59,337 bases of DNA from Pseudomonadota bacterium (GTDB lineage Bacteria > Pseudomonadota > Gammaproteobacteria > Xanthomonadales > Rhodanobacteraceae): positions 1 through 59,337 of the forward strand of contig JAEYZH010000196.1 in the NCBI GenBank assembly GCA_023430685.1. Direction: 5' to 3'. The position numbers and the translations under genes are program-made. Positions 8,259 through 17,670 of this stretch are shown here, piece by piece (positions within the stretch are counted from its first letter, which is position 1; every line of letters begins with the position of its first letter). The notes below the pieces were generated by a model. That model was given only the letters and a program-made list of their open reading frames with translations. It did not search any database and was not told the origin of the DNA.

Positions 8259-11186
8259 ATGGACCGCCGACGCGTCGCGGAGCTGTTCGAACAGGCTCTC
8301 GACCTGCCTGCCACCGAGCGCGATGCGTGGCTCGGCGATACCTGCAAGGCCGACGTGGAACTGCGGGCCGAAGTGGAGCGCCTGCTGCGCGCGGACGCGC
8401 GCGCGGTCGGTTTCATGGAGCAGCCGCCGGGGATGGTCCGCAGCGCGGCCGCGCAGGCAGCCCGGCCGCCGACCGCGCCCGAACGCTTCGGCAACTGGCG
8501 CGTCGTCCGTGCCCTCGGCGTCGGCGGCATGGGCGAGGTCTGGCTGGCCGAACGCGACGACGGGGAGTTCGAACAGCGCGTCGCGATCAAGCAGCTCGCC
8601 TGGCCGACGCCCGGCCTGATGTGGCGCTTCCGCCAGGAGCGCCGCATCCTCGCCCAGCTCGAGCACCCGAACATCGCGCGGCTGATCGATGGCGGCGTCG
8701 ATGAAGCCGGCGCGCCCTACCTCGTGATGGAATACGTCGACGGCGAACCGATCACCGACTACGCACGCCGCCTCGAACTCGACCTCGGCGCGCGGCTGCG
8801 CCTGTTCCTTCGCGTCTGCGGTGGCGTGCAGTACGCGCACCAGGCGCTCGTCGTGCATCGCGACCTCAAGCCATCGAACATCTTCGTCACCGCAGACGGC
8901 ACGCCCAAGCTGCTCGACTTCGGCATCGCGAAGGTGCTCGCCGGCACCGACGGCGCCGCGGCGACGCGCACCGTGGCAGGCATGATGACGCCCGACTACG
9001 CCGCGCCCGAGCAATTCCGCGGCGATCCGGTCACGACCGCGACCGATGTGTACGCGCTCGGCGTGATCCTGCACGAACTGCTGACCGGCCAGCGGCCGCG
9101 TCGCAACGCGGCGCACGCCGAAACCACCGATCCGGCGCAGGCACCGACGCCGCCGAGCCACACGCTGCCGCGTCGCGGCGGCGCGGCGGGGACGCTGCGC
9201 CGCGCGCTGCGCGGCGACCTCGATCGCGTGGTGCTTCGCGCGCTCGAGCCCGACCCGCAGCGTCGCTATCGATCGGCCGATGCATTCGCAGGCGACATCC
9301 GCGCCTGGCTCGATGGCCGTCCGGTCAGCGCGCGCCGCGACAGCGCCTGGTATCGCGCGCGCAAGTTCGTGCGCCGCAACCGCCTGCTGCTCGCGGCCGG
9401 CGCGATCGCATCCGTCGCCTGCGTCGCGGCGACGATCGTGAGCTTGCAGCAGGCCGCGCGCGCGCGCGAACAGGCTGCGATCGCGCGGCAGGAGGCGCGT
9501 CGCGCGAACGAGGTGCGCGGCTTTCTCGTCGGCGTGTTCGAACAGGCGACGCCCGACCGCAACCGCAACCAGCCGATCAGCGCGCAGCAACTCGTCGCGA
9601 TCGGCGAGCGCCAGCTCGCACAGAGCCCGCATGCCGATCCCTCGATGCTGGCCGAGCTGACCGGCCTCATCGGCGAGCTCTACTGGGACATCGGCGACTA
9701 CGCGAGCGCGGGCCCGCTGCTGCAGCGAGCGATCGCGCTCGGCGAACGCTCGCATGTCCCCGATCTCGTGATCGCGCGCAACCTGCAGCGCCTCGCGCGC
9801 ACCGAGCAGGAGCGAAACGCATTCGGCGATGCGCTCGAGCACGCGGGGCGCGCGCTCGAGCTCGCGCGCAAGGCCGGCGCGGACGGCGAGTCGATCGCAT
9901 CCGACGCGCGCCGCGTGCTCGCGGGCGCGCGCATCGGCACCGGCGACGCCACCGCGGCCGAGGCGCTGCTGCGCGAGGCGATCCGCGAAGACGCTGCGCG
10001 TCAAGGCGCGCGCAGCGAGGCGATGGCCGACAACCTCTACCTGCTCGGGCTCGCGCTGAAGGAACTGTCGCGCCACGACGAGGCGATCACGGTGTCGCGC
10101 GAGGCGGTCGAGCTCGCGCGCTCGCTGCACGGGCGCCTGCACAGCAGCGTCGTCAATGCGCTCGAATCGCTTGCATCCGCACAGGGCCACCGCGGCCAGT
10201 TCGCCGATGCCGAGCGCAACCTGCGCGAGGCAGCCGCGATCGCCGAGTCGATCTTCGGCGCGAGCCATCGCGAAACCATCGTCGCGCGTTCGAACCTCTT
10301 GTGGACGCTCGAGATGCAGGGGCGCTACGAGGAAGCGCTCGCGGGTCGGCTGCAGCTGCGCGAGCTCTCCGAAGCGCTGCACGAAACGCGCCCGGAGCAG
10401 ATCGCGGTCGCGTGGAACTTCCTTTCGTCCGACTACACCGGCCTCGGTCGCTTCGTCGAAGCCGAGCAGGCCTCGCGCGAGTCGCTCGCGATCTGGCGCC
10501 GGCTGCATGGGCCGCGCATCTCGTGGGACGGCGCGGACGCACTCAAGACGCTCGGCACCGCGCTGCACTACCAGGGCCGCTGGACCGAGGCCGAGGCGGC
10601 GTTCCGCGAGCTCATCGAGATCCAGCGCGCGCACGAGCCGCCGGATTCGGAATGGCTCAACCGCAGCCGCGGCCAGCTCGCCGATACCCTGCGCCTGGCC
10701 GGCCGCCACGCCGATGCGCTCGCCGAGATCCGCAGCGCGATCGCCGCACTGCCCGAGACCGCCGCGGGCGCCAGCCCGATCCGCATCTACCTGCTCACGG
10801 TGCAGGCCGAGGTCGAACTCGATGCAGGCGATCCTTCGGCCGCGGAAATCGCGGCGCAGAGCGCACTCGATGGCGCGCGCGCGACGTTCCCGCAGGGCGG
10901 TTTCCGCCTCGGCGCACCGATGTACGCGCTCGCGCGCACGCAACTCGCGGCGCGGCGCGGCGCCGATGCCGAGCAGCTGCTGCGCGAAGCGCTGCGCGTG
11001 CGCCACCCGCCCCATCCCGTGGATGACCCGCGCGTACTCGAGGTCGAAGTCGCGCTCGTGCGCGCGCTCGAACTGCAGCACAAGGACCGCGAGGCGCGCG
11101 CGTTGCGCGCATCGATCGAGCCTCGCCTCGCGCGCATTGCAGCGCCCCATGCAGACGTGTTCCGCGCGCGGCTCGCGGTGCGTTGA
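8259..11186 (+). CDS. Membrane-anchored serine/threonine protein kinase with TPR sensor region
   Basis: 975 residues. The kinase domain (about 78-350) is complete: Gly loop G-V-G-G-M-G-E-V (87-94), Lys111 in V-A-I-K, H200-R-D202-L-K-P-S-N207, D220-F-G and A-P-E at 249-251. The catalytic residues suggest an active kinase. One transmembrane helix lies at about 375-396. The remaining 580 residues are repeated helical segments of TPR type, which the single helix would place on the other side of the membrane. The first 60 residues form the short helical segment typical of kinases paired with ECF sigma factors. The start lies 5 bases after the sigma factor's stop, so the two are very likely one operon and one signalling pathway. 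The signal and targets are unknown. Confidence 0.92.
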   Translation: MDRRRVAELFEQALDLPATERDAWLGDTCKADVELRAEVERLLRADARAVGFMEQPPGMVRSAAAQAARPPTAPERFGNWRVVRALGVGGMGEVWLAERDDGEFEQRVAIKQLAWPTPGLMWRFRQERRILAQLEHPNIARLIDGGVDEAGAPYLVMEYVDGEPITDYARRLELDLGARLRLFLRVCGGVQYAHQALVVHRDLKPSNIFVTADGTPKLLDFGIAKVLAGTDGAAATRTVAGMMTPDYAAPEQFRGDPVTTATDVYALGVILHELLTGQRPRRNAAHAETTDPAQAPTPPSHTLPRRGGAAGTLRRALRGDLDRVVLRALEPDPQRRYRSADAFAGDIRAWLDGRPVSARRDSAWYRARKFVRRNRLLLAAGAIASVACVAATIVSLQQAARAREQAAIARQEARRANEVRGFLVGVFEQATPDRNRNQPISAQQLVAIGERQLAQSPHADPSMLAELTGLIGELYWDIGDYASAGPLLQRAIALGERSHVPDLVIARNLQRLARTEQERNAFGDALEHAGRALELARKAGADGESIASDARRVLAGARIGTGDATAAEALLREAIREDAARQGARSEAMADNLYLLGLALKELSRHDEAITVSREAVELARSLHGRLHSSVVNALESLASAQGHRGQFADAERNLREAAAIAESIFGASHRETIVARSNLLWTLEMQGRYEEALAGRLQLRELSEALHETRPEQIAVAWNFLSSDYTGLGRFVEAEQASRESLAIWRRLHGPRISWDGADALKTLGTALHYQGRWTEAEAAFRELIEIQRAHEPPDSEWLNRSRGQLADTLRLAGRHADALAEIRSAIAALPETAAGASPIRIYLLTVQAEVELDAGDPSAAEIAAQSALDGARATFPQGGFRLGAPMYALARTQLAARRGADAEQLLREALRVRHPPHPVDDPRVLEVEVALVRALELQHKDREARALRASIEPRLARIAAPHADVFRARLAVR

Positions 11187-11261
11187 AGCGCCGCGCCCGC
11201 ATCGCCGACAATCGCGTCATGAACCCCCATCGCACCCTCGCCGTGCCCGGCGGCGACCTCG

Positions 11262-12482
11262 ATGGGCGCCGAGGCCGCCGTGCGTCGCGGTGAAGGCGAC
11301 TTCGACGTCGTCGTCGTCGGTGGCGGCGCGGCGGGCCTCATGTGCGCGTCCACGGCGGGCCGGCGCGGGCTGCGGGTGCTCGTGGTCGAGCACGCGAATC
11401 GGGTCGGCAAGAAGATCCTGATGTCGGGTGGCGGGCGCTGCAACTTCACCAACACCGGTGCGGGCCCGTCCAACTACCTGTCGACAAACCCGCACTTTTG
11501 CAAGTCCGCGCTCGCGCGTTACACGCCATCCGATTTCGTCGCCCTGGTCGACCGGCACCGCATCGCCTGGCACGAGAAGGAACTCGGCCAGCTCTTCTGC
11601 GATGAATCCTCCAAGCTTATCGTGCGCATGCTGCTCGCGGAATGCGCCGACGCCGGCGTGCGCATCGAGACCGGATGCGCGATCGAGCGCGTGCGGCATC
11701 GCGATGCGGGCTTCCATCTGGACACCCGCGCGGGCGTATTCGGCGCGCCGGCGCTCGTCGTCGCGAGCGGTGGTCTGTCGATCCCGAGCATGGGCGCGAG
11801 CGGCTTCGGCTACGAACTCGCGCGGCAGTTCGGACACCGCGTGTTGCCGACGCGCGCGGGGCTGGTGCCGTTGACGCTGTCGGGCAAGCACCAGGAGCGG
11901 CTCGCGGAACTCGCCGGCGTCGCGTTGCCGGTCGAGGCGCGCTGCAACGGCGCCGCGTTCCGCAACTTCATGCTCATGACGCATCGCGGCGTCAGTGGTC
12001 CCGCGATCCTGCAGGTGTCCTCGTACTGGCAACCCGGAGACGACCTGCGCCTCGACCTGCTGCCCGGCGAGGACGCCCAGGCCTGGCTGCTCGCGCAACG
12101 AGCCGAACGCCCTGGCGCGGAACTGCGCAGCGCGCTCGCGGATCGCATGCCGAAGCGCTTCGCGCAACGCCTGTGCGAACACTGGCTCGGCAGCAAGCCG
12201 CTGCGTCAGTACCGCGACTCCGATCTGCGCGCGATCGCCGACGCGCTGTCGGACTGGCCACTCGTCGCGAGCGGCACCGAGGGCTACCGCACGGCTGAAG
12301 TCACGCTCGGCGGCGTCGATACCGACGAATTGTCCTCATCGACGATGCAGTCCCGGCGCGTGCCGGGCTTGTACTTCATCGGCGAGGTCGTCGACGTGAC
12401 GGGCTGGCTCGGCGGCTACAACTTCCAGTGGGCGTGGGCGTCGGGGCATGCGTGCGGGAATGCACTCGCCGACGCCGGATGA
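11262..12482 (+). CDS. HI0933/YhiN-type FAD-dependent oxidoreductase
   Basis: 406 residues. An N-terminal FAD/NAD(P)-binding Rossmann motif (V-V-V-G-G-G-A-A-G-L) is followed by the family signature G-K-K-I-L-M-S-G-G-G-R-C-N-F-T-N. The C-terminal G-W-L-G-G-Y-N-F-Q-W-A-W-A-S-G segment is also diagnostic. The physiological reaction of this widespread family (sometimes called aminoacetone oxidase) is not firmly settled. The start leaves 75 bases after the kinase stop; a short overlapping frame at 11220-11294 may be a leader or chance. Confidence 0.9.
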   Translation: MGAEAAVRRGEGDFDVVVVGGGAAGLMCASTAGRRGLRVLVVEHANRVGKKILMSGGGRCNFTNTGAGPSNYLSTNPHFCKSALARYTPSDFVALVDRHRIAWHEKELGQLFCDESSKLIVRMLLAECADAGVRIETGCAIERVRHRDAGFHLDTRAGVFGAPALVVASGGLSIPSMGASGFGYELARQFGHRVLPTRAGLVPLTLSGKHQERLAELAGVALPVEARCNGAAFRNFMLMTHRGVSGPAILQVSSYWQPGDDLRLDLLPGEDAQAWLLAQRAERPGAELRSALADRMPKRFAQRLCEHWLGSKPLRQYRDSDLRAIADALSDWPLVASGTEGYRTAEVTLGGVDTDELSSSTMQSRRVPGLYFIGEVVDVTGWLGGYNFQWAWASGHACGNALADAG

Positions 12483-12496
12483 AAGCCGGTATGCGG

Positions 12497-12607
12497 GCTC
12501 CTACGCGGAACGCGTCTGTAGGAGCCCACCCTGTGGGCGATCCGCGGAGGAAACCGGATGTCCGCGATGCACGAATGCCCGCGATCGCGCACAGGGTGCG
12601 CTCCTAC
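12497..12607. repeat. REP family A unit with an extra arm fragment
   Basis: A full unit starts at the GTAGG at 12518: a GCCCAC-type left arm and a GCGCAC-type right arm. A remnant of another arm (GGGCTCCTAC) lies at 12497-12506. The right-hand head supplies the TAG stop of the minus-strand acyltransferase gene (12604-12606). The unit lies between convergent genes and each arm can form a strong hairpin, so a bidirectional terminator role is plausible. Confidence 0.88.
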
Positions 12608-13539
12608 GCGGCCTCGTCGCGACCCTGGTGCGCGGATCGCGGAGCGTGCGCGTCCGCGAGCATCGCCTCGATGCGCGCATCCTTCTCTTCCCAGATCGCG
12701 GTCATCCAGGCCTTGAATCGTTGCCGGAACGCGGCGTCGGCCTGGTAGTCGCCGCCGAAGAACTCGCGGGGAATCGGGCGTTCGCGCACGTCGATGCGCA
12801 CTTCGCGCACGCGGTTGCCGAACAGGTCGAGCATGCCGGGGCGGCCATCCGGGTAGACGATCGTGACGTCGAGGATCGCGTGCAGGCCATCGCGCATCGC
12901 GTCGATCACGAACGCGGCGCCGCCCGCCTTCGGCCGCAGCAGGTGGCGAAAAGGCGAGCGCGTCGCCGTGCGCTTGGCCGGCGTGAAGCGCGTGCCCTCG
13001 ACGAAATTCGTGATCGACACCGGGATCTCGCGGAACTTCCCGCAGGCACGTCGAGTCGCCTCGATGTCCTTACCGAGCAGGTGCGGGTTGCGCGCGAGCT
13101 GGTCGCGCGAATAGCGGCGCATGAACGGGAAATCGAGCGCCCACCACGCGAGCCCGAGCAGCGGTACCCAGAACAGTTCGCGCTTGAGGAAGAAGCGCAG
13201 CAGCGGGATGCGCCGGTTGAGCACGTACTGCATGACCGGGATGTCGACCCAGCTCTGGTGGTTGGCGAGCACGAGGTAATGGCCGTCGCGCTTGAGCGCG
13301 GCCTCCAGCGTGGTCGTGAAGCGCGTGTCGGTGACGAGGTCGATCATGCGGCTGTTGAAGCCGACCCAGCTTTCGGCGATCGCGCCGAGCGCTGCGTTGA
13401 ACGCGCGCCGCACGGCGGCGATCGGCAACACGGCCTTGAGCACGGCAATCGTCAGCAGCGGGACGACGTGCAGCAAGGTACTGAACCCGATCAGCGTGAA
13501 GGCGAGCGCGATGCGCAGGCCGAAGGCAAGGTGGTGCAT
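12604..13539 (-). CDS. Membrane-bound acyltransferase, YihG/PlsC-like
   Basis: 311 residues. Hydrophobic N-terminal segments (about 8-40) anchor the protein. The glycerol-phosphate acyltransferase motifs are present: N-H94-Q-S-W-V-D99 (H-x4-D catalytic block) and F-V-E-G-T-R. The arrangement matches the YihG/acyltransferase group, which adds an acyl chain to lysophosphatidic acid or a related lysophospholipid. The rest is soluble and faces the cytoplasm by family precedent. The last codon is followed by the TAG of a REP head. Exact acyl donor and acceptor are not visible from sequence. Confidence 0.88.
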   Translation of the reverse strand: MHHLAFGLRIALAFTLIGFSTLLHVVPLLTIAVLKAVLPIAAVRRAFNAALGAIAESWVGFNSRMIDLVTDTRFTTTLEAALKRDGHYLVLANHQSWVDIPVMQYVLNRRIPLLRFFLKRELFWVPLLGLAWWALDFPFMRRYSRDQLARNPHLLGKDIEATRRACGKFREIPVSITNFVEGTRFTPAKRTATRSPFRHLLRPKAGGAAFVIDAMRDGLHAILDVTIVYPDGRPGMLDLFGNRVREVRIDVRERPIPREFFGGDYQADAAFRQRFKAWMTAIWEEKDARIEAMLADAHAPRSAHQGRDEAA

Positions 13540-13741
13540 GCAGGGTCCAGTCCGCCGATTCCCGCCAGCCTAACGGCGAACGCCCCGGCTGGCGAGCATG
13601 CGCTCCCCTCGCGCGCGGATCCGGGCGTCGTGGCGAGCGGCCCGACCCGCGCGCCGCTCCCGTGACGCGAGCGGGGCCGGCCTGCGGTCCGGCGGCCTTG
13701 CGGCGCGCCCACGCATTGCGGATACCTGCGATCATCGCGGG

Positions 13742-15112
13742 ATGACGCCTGCCTTCTCTTCGATTCCGCTGCCCCCCGCGCTGCATGCCGCGCTCGAATC
13801 CCTCGGCTACGCGACGATGACGCCGGTGCAGGCCGGAAGCCTGCCCGCGATCATCGCCGGTCGTGACCTCATCGCACAGGCGCCGACCGGCAGCGGCAAG
13901 ACCGTCGCGTTCGGCCTCGGCCTGCTGCACCGGATCGATCCGGCGCTCGTCAAGCCGCAGGCGCTCGTGCTGTGCCCGACGCGTGAACTGGCCGACCAGG
14001 TCGCCAAGGCGATCCGCCGACTCGCCGCGGGCATCCCGAACCTCAAGGTGCAGCTGTTGACCGGCGGCGTCGCGCTCGGCCCGCAACTCGCGTCGCTGCG
14101 CAAGGATTCGCACGTCGTCGTCGGTACGCCCGGGCGCGTGCAGGAAATGCTGAAGAAGCAGGCCCTGACGTTGGCGAGGGTGCGCACGCTCGTGCTCGAC
14201 GAAGCCGACCGCATGCTCGACATGGGTTTCGAGGAGGCGATCCGCGACATCGTCCGCCACCTGCCGCCGAAGCGCCAGGGCCTGCTGTTCTCGGCGACCT
14301 TCCCCGCCGACATCCGCCGCATCGGCCACGAGCTGTTGCGCGAGCCGCTCGAGGTGACGATCGAGGGCGCGGCCGAACAGCCCGTGATCGACGAGCGCTG
14401 GTTCGAGGTCGAGCTTTCGCGCAAGCCTGCCGCGCTGGCCGCCCTGCTCGCGCAGTTCCGGCCCGAATCCAGCGTCGTGTTCTGCAACACGCGTCGCGAC
14501 GTCGACGAGGTCGCCGCGTCGCTCGGGGGCGCCGGCATCGACGCGCTCGCGCTGCATGGCGACATCGAGCAACGCGATCGCGACGAGGTGCTCGTGCGCT
14601 TCTCCAACCGCAGCTGCAGCGTGCTCGTCGCGAGCGACGTCGCCGCGCGCGGGCTCGACATCAAGGAGCTCGCCGCGGTCATCAACTACGAATTGCCGCA
14701 CGACGCCGACACCTACCGCCATCGCGTCGGTCGCACCGCGCGCGCGGGCGCGAGCGGCCTTGCGCTGAACCTCGTCACGCCACGCGAGATGCCGCGCGCG
14801 GTCGCGCTGGAGTCACTCCAGGGTTCGCCGCTGCGCTGGGAGGCGCTGAAGGCCGGCGGCAAGCCGGGCGACCTGCACGCGGCGATGGTGACGCTGCGCC
14901 TGGATGCGGGACGCACGGACAAGATGCGCCCGGGCGACATCCTCGGCGCGCTCACGGGCGAGGCAGGCCTGCCGGCCGATGCGGTCGGCAAGATCGACGT
15001 GTTCCCGACCCGCTCGTACGTCGCGATCCGGCGCGCCGAGGCCGGCAAGGCACTGGAACGGCTGCGCGCGGGCCGCATCAAGGGCCGCAACGTCCGCGTC
15101 GCGAGGCTGTGA
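13742..15112 (+). CDS. dbpA: ATP-dependent RNA helicase DbpA
   Basis: 456 residues, the length of DbpA. All DEAD-box motifs are present: Q motif at T-P-V-Q30, A-P-T-G-S-G-K-T (47-54), D-E-A-D, S-A-T and H-R-V-G-R-T-A-R-A-G. The C-terminal 70 residues (from K-M-R-P-G-D-I-L-G-A-L-T) are the DbpA RNA-binding domain that targets hairpin 92 of 23S rRNA, so the role is in assembly of the large ribosomal subunit. The start is the ATG before T-P-A-F; longer in-frame starts give an Arg-rich run with no family counterpart. Confidence 0.93.
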   Translation: MTPAFSSIPLPPALHAALESLGYATMTPVQAGSLPAIIAGRDLIAQAPTGSGKTVAFGLGLLHRIDPALVKPQALVLCPTRELADQVAKAIRRLAAGIPNLKVQLLTGGVALGPQLASLRKDSHVVVGTPGRVQEMLKKQALTLARVRTLVLDEADRMLDMGFEEAIRDIVRHLPPKRQGLLFSATFPADIRRIGHELLREPLEVTIEGAAEQPVIDERWFEVELSRKPAALAALLAQFRPESSVVFCNTRRDVDEVAASLGGAGIDALALHGDIEQRDRDEVLVRFSNRSCSVLVASDVAARGLDIKELAAVINYELPHDADTYRHRVGRTARAGASGLALNLVTPREMPRAVALESLQGSPLRWEALKAGGKPGDLHAAMVTLRLDAGRTDKMRPGDILGALTGEAGLPADAVGKIDVFPTRSYVAIRRAEAGKALERLRAGRIKGRNVRVARL

Positions 15113-15156
15113 CGATGCGCATTCCGCCGGCGCGGCAAACCGACTAGGATCCACTT

Positions 15157-15180
15157 CGCGCGCGGCACACGCCGCGCGCG
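15157..15180 (+). terminator. Perfect 10-bp GC stem-loop after dbpA
   Basis: Bases 15157-15166 pair perfectly with 15171-15180 around an ACAC loop. There is no T tract, so this may be a Rho-independent terminator of weak type or a 5' leader structure of the small gene that follows at 15206. Confidence 0.45.
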
Positions 15181-15205
15181 CGCCAACCGAGAAGGAGCAC
15201 GAGCG

Positions 15206-15310
15206 ATGTCCAAGGGCCTCGACCAGAAGAAGACCGAGAAGAAGAAGCCGGAAAAGACGATGAAGGAAAAGCGCGCGGAGAAGAAGGAAAAGAAGGCCGC
15301 CAAGCGCTGA
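15206..15310 (+). CDS. 34-residue Lys-rich small protein
   Basis: The frame M-S-K-G-L-D-Q-K-K-T-E-K-K-K opens a 34-residue protein made almost wholly of Lys, Glu, Arg and Ala, with no hydrophobic core. A strong ribosome site, GAAGGAG at 15191-15197, lies 8 bases before the ATG. The M-S-K-G-x-D-x-K-K opening is, from memory, that of a small conserved proteobacterial hypothetical protein. It is predicted to be disordered or a single helix and strongly basic, which suggests nucleic-acid or ribosome contact, but function is unknown. Confidence 0.7.
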   Translation: MSKGLDQKKTEKKKPEKTMKEKRAEKKEKKAAKR

Positions 15311-15334
15311 CCGCGCGCGGCGCGCGGGCGCGCT

Positions 15335-16114
15335 TCAGGGTGCTGGCGCGGGTCGATCGAAGACCGCGATGATGCCCGCGTAGGGCTTGGCGACCATCGC
15401 GGGCGCGCCTGAATAGCCGGTTTCCCGCGTCCACACGCGCGACAGCGTGCCGTCGAGGTACAGCGCATCGCGGCAGCCGAGGTCGTCGCGGAACAGCCGC
15501 GCGAACGCGTGGAACGACACGGGACCCTCGCTGACCGCGAACACCACGTCGCGCGGACCACGCGCGCACACGCCGCTGCGCAATTTCAGGCTGTCCGATG
15601 CCGCGTCGAAGTTCGGATTGATCTCGCCATCGACGACGAGCATCGGGCCCGACTGGGTCGCGATGCGCGCGTCGATCCCGCGCCCGCGCCACTCGCTGGT
15701 CGGGGTGATGCCCGCGTTGCCGTCGCGATCGACATGGAAGACGCCGTTCGGCTGGATCGCGAAGTTGCCGCGACTCGCATTCCCGCGCGCGGTATTGAGC
15801 GGGCGCAGCGCGACGCCGTCCTCGACATGCAGGCCCAGCGGCCGGAACTCGCGGTCGTAGATCCCCGCGTTCGTCGCGAACAAGAGCTGCCGTCCTTGGG
15901 CCTGGCCGGACGCGCGCAGCGACTCGATGCCCGCGAACGGCTTGCCGTCGGCATCCTTCCAGCGCAGCTCGAGCCGGTCCTGCGCGAGATCGAGGTCGAC
16001 CACGCGATACGCGCCTTCGGCATGCCGGACCATGCGCGCTTGCAGCGCCTCGGCCGCCGGGGCGAACGACGCCAGCGCCAGGCACGCGACGCATGCGGGA
16101 ACGGAAATGCGCAT
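15335..16114 (-). CDS. Exported phosphodiester glycosidase (NAGPA-like) family protein
   Basis: 259 residues with a signal peptide (C-V-A-C-L-A-L-A-S-F-A core). The mature part matches the phosphodiester glycosidase/NAGPA fold: F-A-T-N-A-G-I-Y early, then G-N-F-x-I-Q-P-N-G-V-F, T-Q-S-G-P-M-L-V-V-D-G near the middle and A-L-Y-L-D-G-T-L-S late. The reference member uncovers mannose-6-phosphate by removing GlcNAc; bacterial members are thought to act on exopolysaccharide or phosphoglycans. Substrate here is unknown. It is convergent with the Lys-rich gene and separated from it by a GC-rich palindromic stretch. Confidence 0.82.
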   Translation of the reverse strand: MRISVPACVACLALASFAPAAEALQARMVRHAEGAYRVVDLDLAQDRLELRWKDADGKPFAGIESLRASGQAQGRQLLFATNAGIYDREFRPLGLHVEDGVALRPLNTARGNASRGNFAIQPNGVFHVDRDGNAGITPTSEWRGRGIDARIATQSGPMLVVDGEINPNFDAASDSLKLRSGVCARGPRDVVFAVSEGPVSFHAFARLFRDDLGCRDALYLDGTLSRVWTRETGYSGAPAMVAKPYAGIIAVFDRPAPAP

Positions 16115-16284
16115 CGCCCATTGTCGCCCACGCACGCGCGTCCGTCGATCGCGGGCGACTCGATGCCGCGGGCGGAGCGCGCACCGTGCGCCGGCACCGA
16201 AACGTCGCGCGGGATGCGCTGGCGCCGCCACGGGCGTCGACCCGGCCCGGGTAGAATGCCTCGTTCCCACAGGATGCCACCCCG

Positions 16285-16767
16285 ATGCCTTCGTTCGATA
16301 TCGTTTCCGAAGTCGACAAGCACGAGCTGACCAACGCGGTCGACCAGGCCAATCGCGAGCTCGGCACGCGCTTCGACTTCAAGGGCAGCGATGCGCGCTT
16401 CGCGCTCGACGACTACGTGATCACCGCCTCGGCGCCGAGCGATTTCCAGCTCAAGCAGATGCAGGACATCCTGCGCGCGCGCCTGACTGCGCGTTCGATC
16501 GACGTGCGTTGCCTCGACGTCGCCGAACCCGAAATCAACCTCGCGACCGCGAAGCAGAAGATCACGGTCAAGCAGGGCCTTGAACAGGCGGTTTCGAAGA
16601 AGATCGTCGCCGCGATCAAGGCCGCCAAACTCAAGGTCGAAGCGCAGATCAACGGTGACAAGCTGCGCGTGACCGGCAAGAAGCGCGACGACCTGCAGAC
16701 CGCGATCGCGCTGCTGCGCAAGTCCGAGTTCGAGGTGCCGCTGCAGTTCGACAACTTCCGGGATTGA
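16285..16767 (+). CDS. yajQ: YajQ family nucleotide-binding protein
   Basis: 160 residues, the full family length. The opening M-P-S-F-D-I-V-S-E-V-D and the R-F-D-F-K-G segment are hallmarks, as is the C-terminal R-V-T-G-K-K-R-D-D-L-Q followed by P-L-Q-F-x-N-F-R-D. YajQ proteins bind RNA/nucleotides, and in Xanthomonas the homologue binds cyclic di-GMP and modulates transcription of virulence genes. It stands alone in the window with no obvious operon partner. Confidence 0.95.
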   Translation: MPSFDIVSEVDKHELTNAVDQANRELGTRFDFKGSDARFALDDYVITASAPSDFQLKQMQDILRARLTARSIDVRCLDVAEPEINLATAKQKITVKQGLEQAVSKKIVAAIKAAKLKVEAQINGDKLRVTGKKRDDLQTAIALLRKSEFEVPLQFDNFRD

Positions 16768-16941
16768 GGTTGGCCGAGTCGGGGCTCGCGCGGGAAGGCG
16801 CCAAGGCCAGGCACCCAGGACGCCTAGCAAGGCGCAACGAGGATTCCGGTACGGAGCTCACGTAGCCCCCGGGCGAATAGCCTGGTGAGGCGTTGACCAC
16901 GCGCCGCGGACACCGCGTGGCGCTCGATCAGGACTGGCTGC

Positions 16942-17670
16942 ATGCGACGCATCGCGACGATCGTGGCGCTCTCGACCCTTCTTGTGGCCTGCGCGGCGGC
17001 GCCGTCGCGCAACCCGCTCGCGACCTGGGTGCCTTCGCCGAACCATGAATTGCGACGGCCGATCCTGATCGTGATCCATGCAACCGAGCAGGACTCGGTG
17101 CAGGAGAGCCTCGACACCTTGCGCTCGCGCAACGGCGGCGGGCCCGTCAGCGCGCACTATCTGATCGGACGCGACGGCCGTCGCTACCAGCTCGTCGCCG
17201 ACCATGATCGCGCGTGGCACGCGGGCGCGGGGCGCTGGGGCACGATCACCGACGTCAACAATGCGTCGATCGGGATCGAACTCGACAACGACGGTCGTGC
17301 GCCATTTCCGCCGCAACAGATCGACAGCTTGATCGTGCTGCTCGAGGACCTCTGCGCGCGCTTGCGCATTCCCCGCACGCAGCTCATCGCGCATGCGGAC
17401 ATGGCGCCGACGCGCAAGGTCGATCCCGGCGCGCTGTTCCCGTGGCGCCGGCTCGCCGACGCGGGCTTCGGTGCCTGGCCGAGCGAATTGCAGGAACCGC
17501 CTCCGCCCGGTTTCGATCCCTGGATCGCCCTGCGCCTGTTCGGATACCCGCTCGACGACCGAGCCGCGACCGTGCGCGCGTTCCACCTGCGCTTCCGCGG
17601 CACCGACGGCGAGGTGCTCGATGACGAGGACCTGCGGATCCTGCATGCGCTGACGCGCGACGCCCGGTAG
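16942..17670 (+). CDS. amiD: AmiD-type N-acetylmuramoyl-L-alanine amidase lipoprotein
   Basis: 242 residues. A lipoprotein signal (L-L-V-A-C at 13-17) puts it in the outer membrane by analogy with AmiD. The amidase_2 fold shows its zinc ligands: His in V-I-H-A-T, and the late A-H-A-D-M-A-P-T-R-K-V-D-P-G segment with the catalytic Lys and Asp. A C-terminal domain of about 60 residues resembles the peptidoglycan-binding helix bundle of AmiD. It cleaves the amide bond between MurNAc (or anhydro-MurNAc) and the stem peptide. The stop TAG (17668-17670) is the TAG of a family B repeat head. Confidence 0.9.
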   Translation: MRRIATIVALSTLLVACAAAPSRNPLATWVPSPNHELRRPILIVIHATEQDSVQESLDTLRSRNGGGPVSAHYLIGRDGRRYQLVADHDRAWHAGAGRWGTITDVNNASIGIELDNDGRAPFPPQQIDSLIVLLEDLCARLRIPRTQLIAHADMAPTRKVDPGALFPWRRLADAGFGAWPSELQEPPPPGFDPWIALRLFGYPLDDRAATVRAFHLRFRGTDGEVLDDEDLRILHALTRDAR

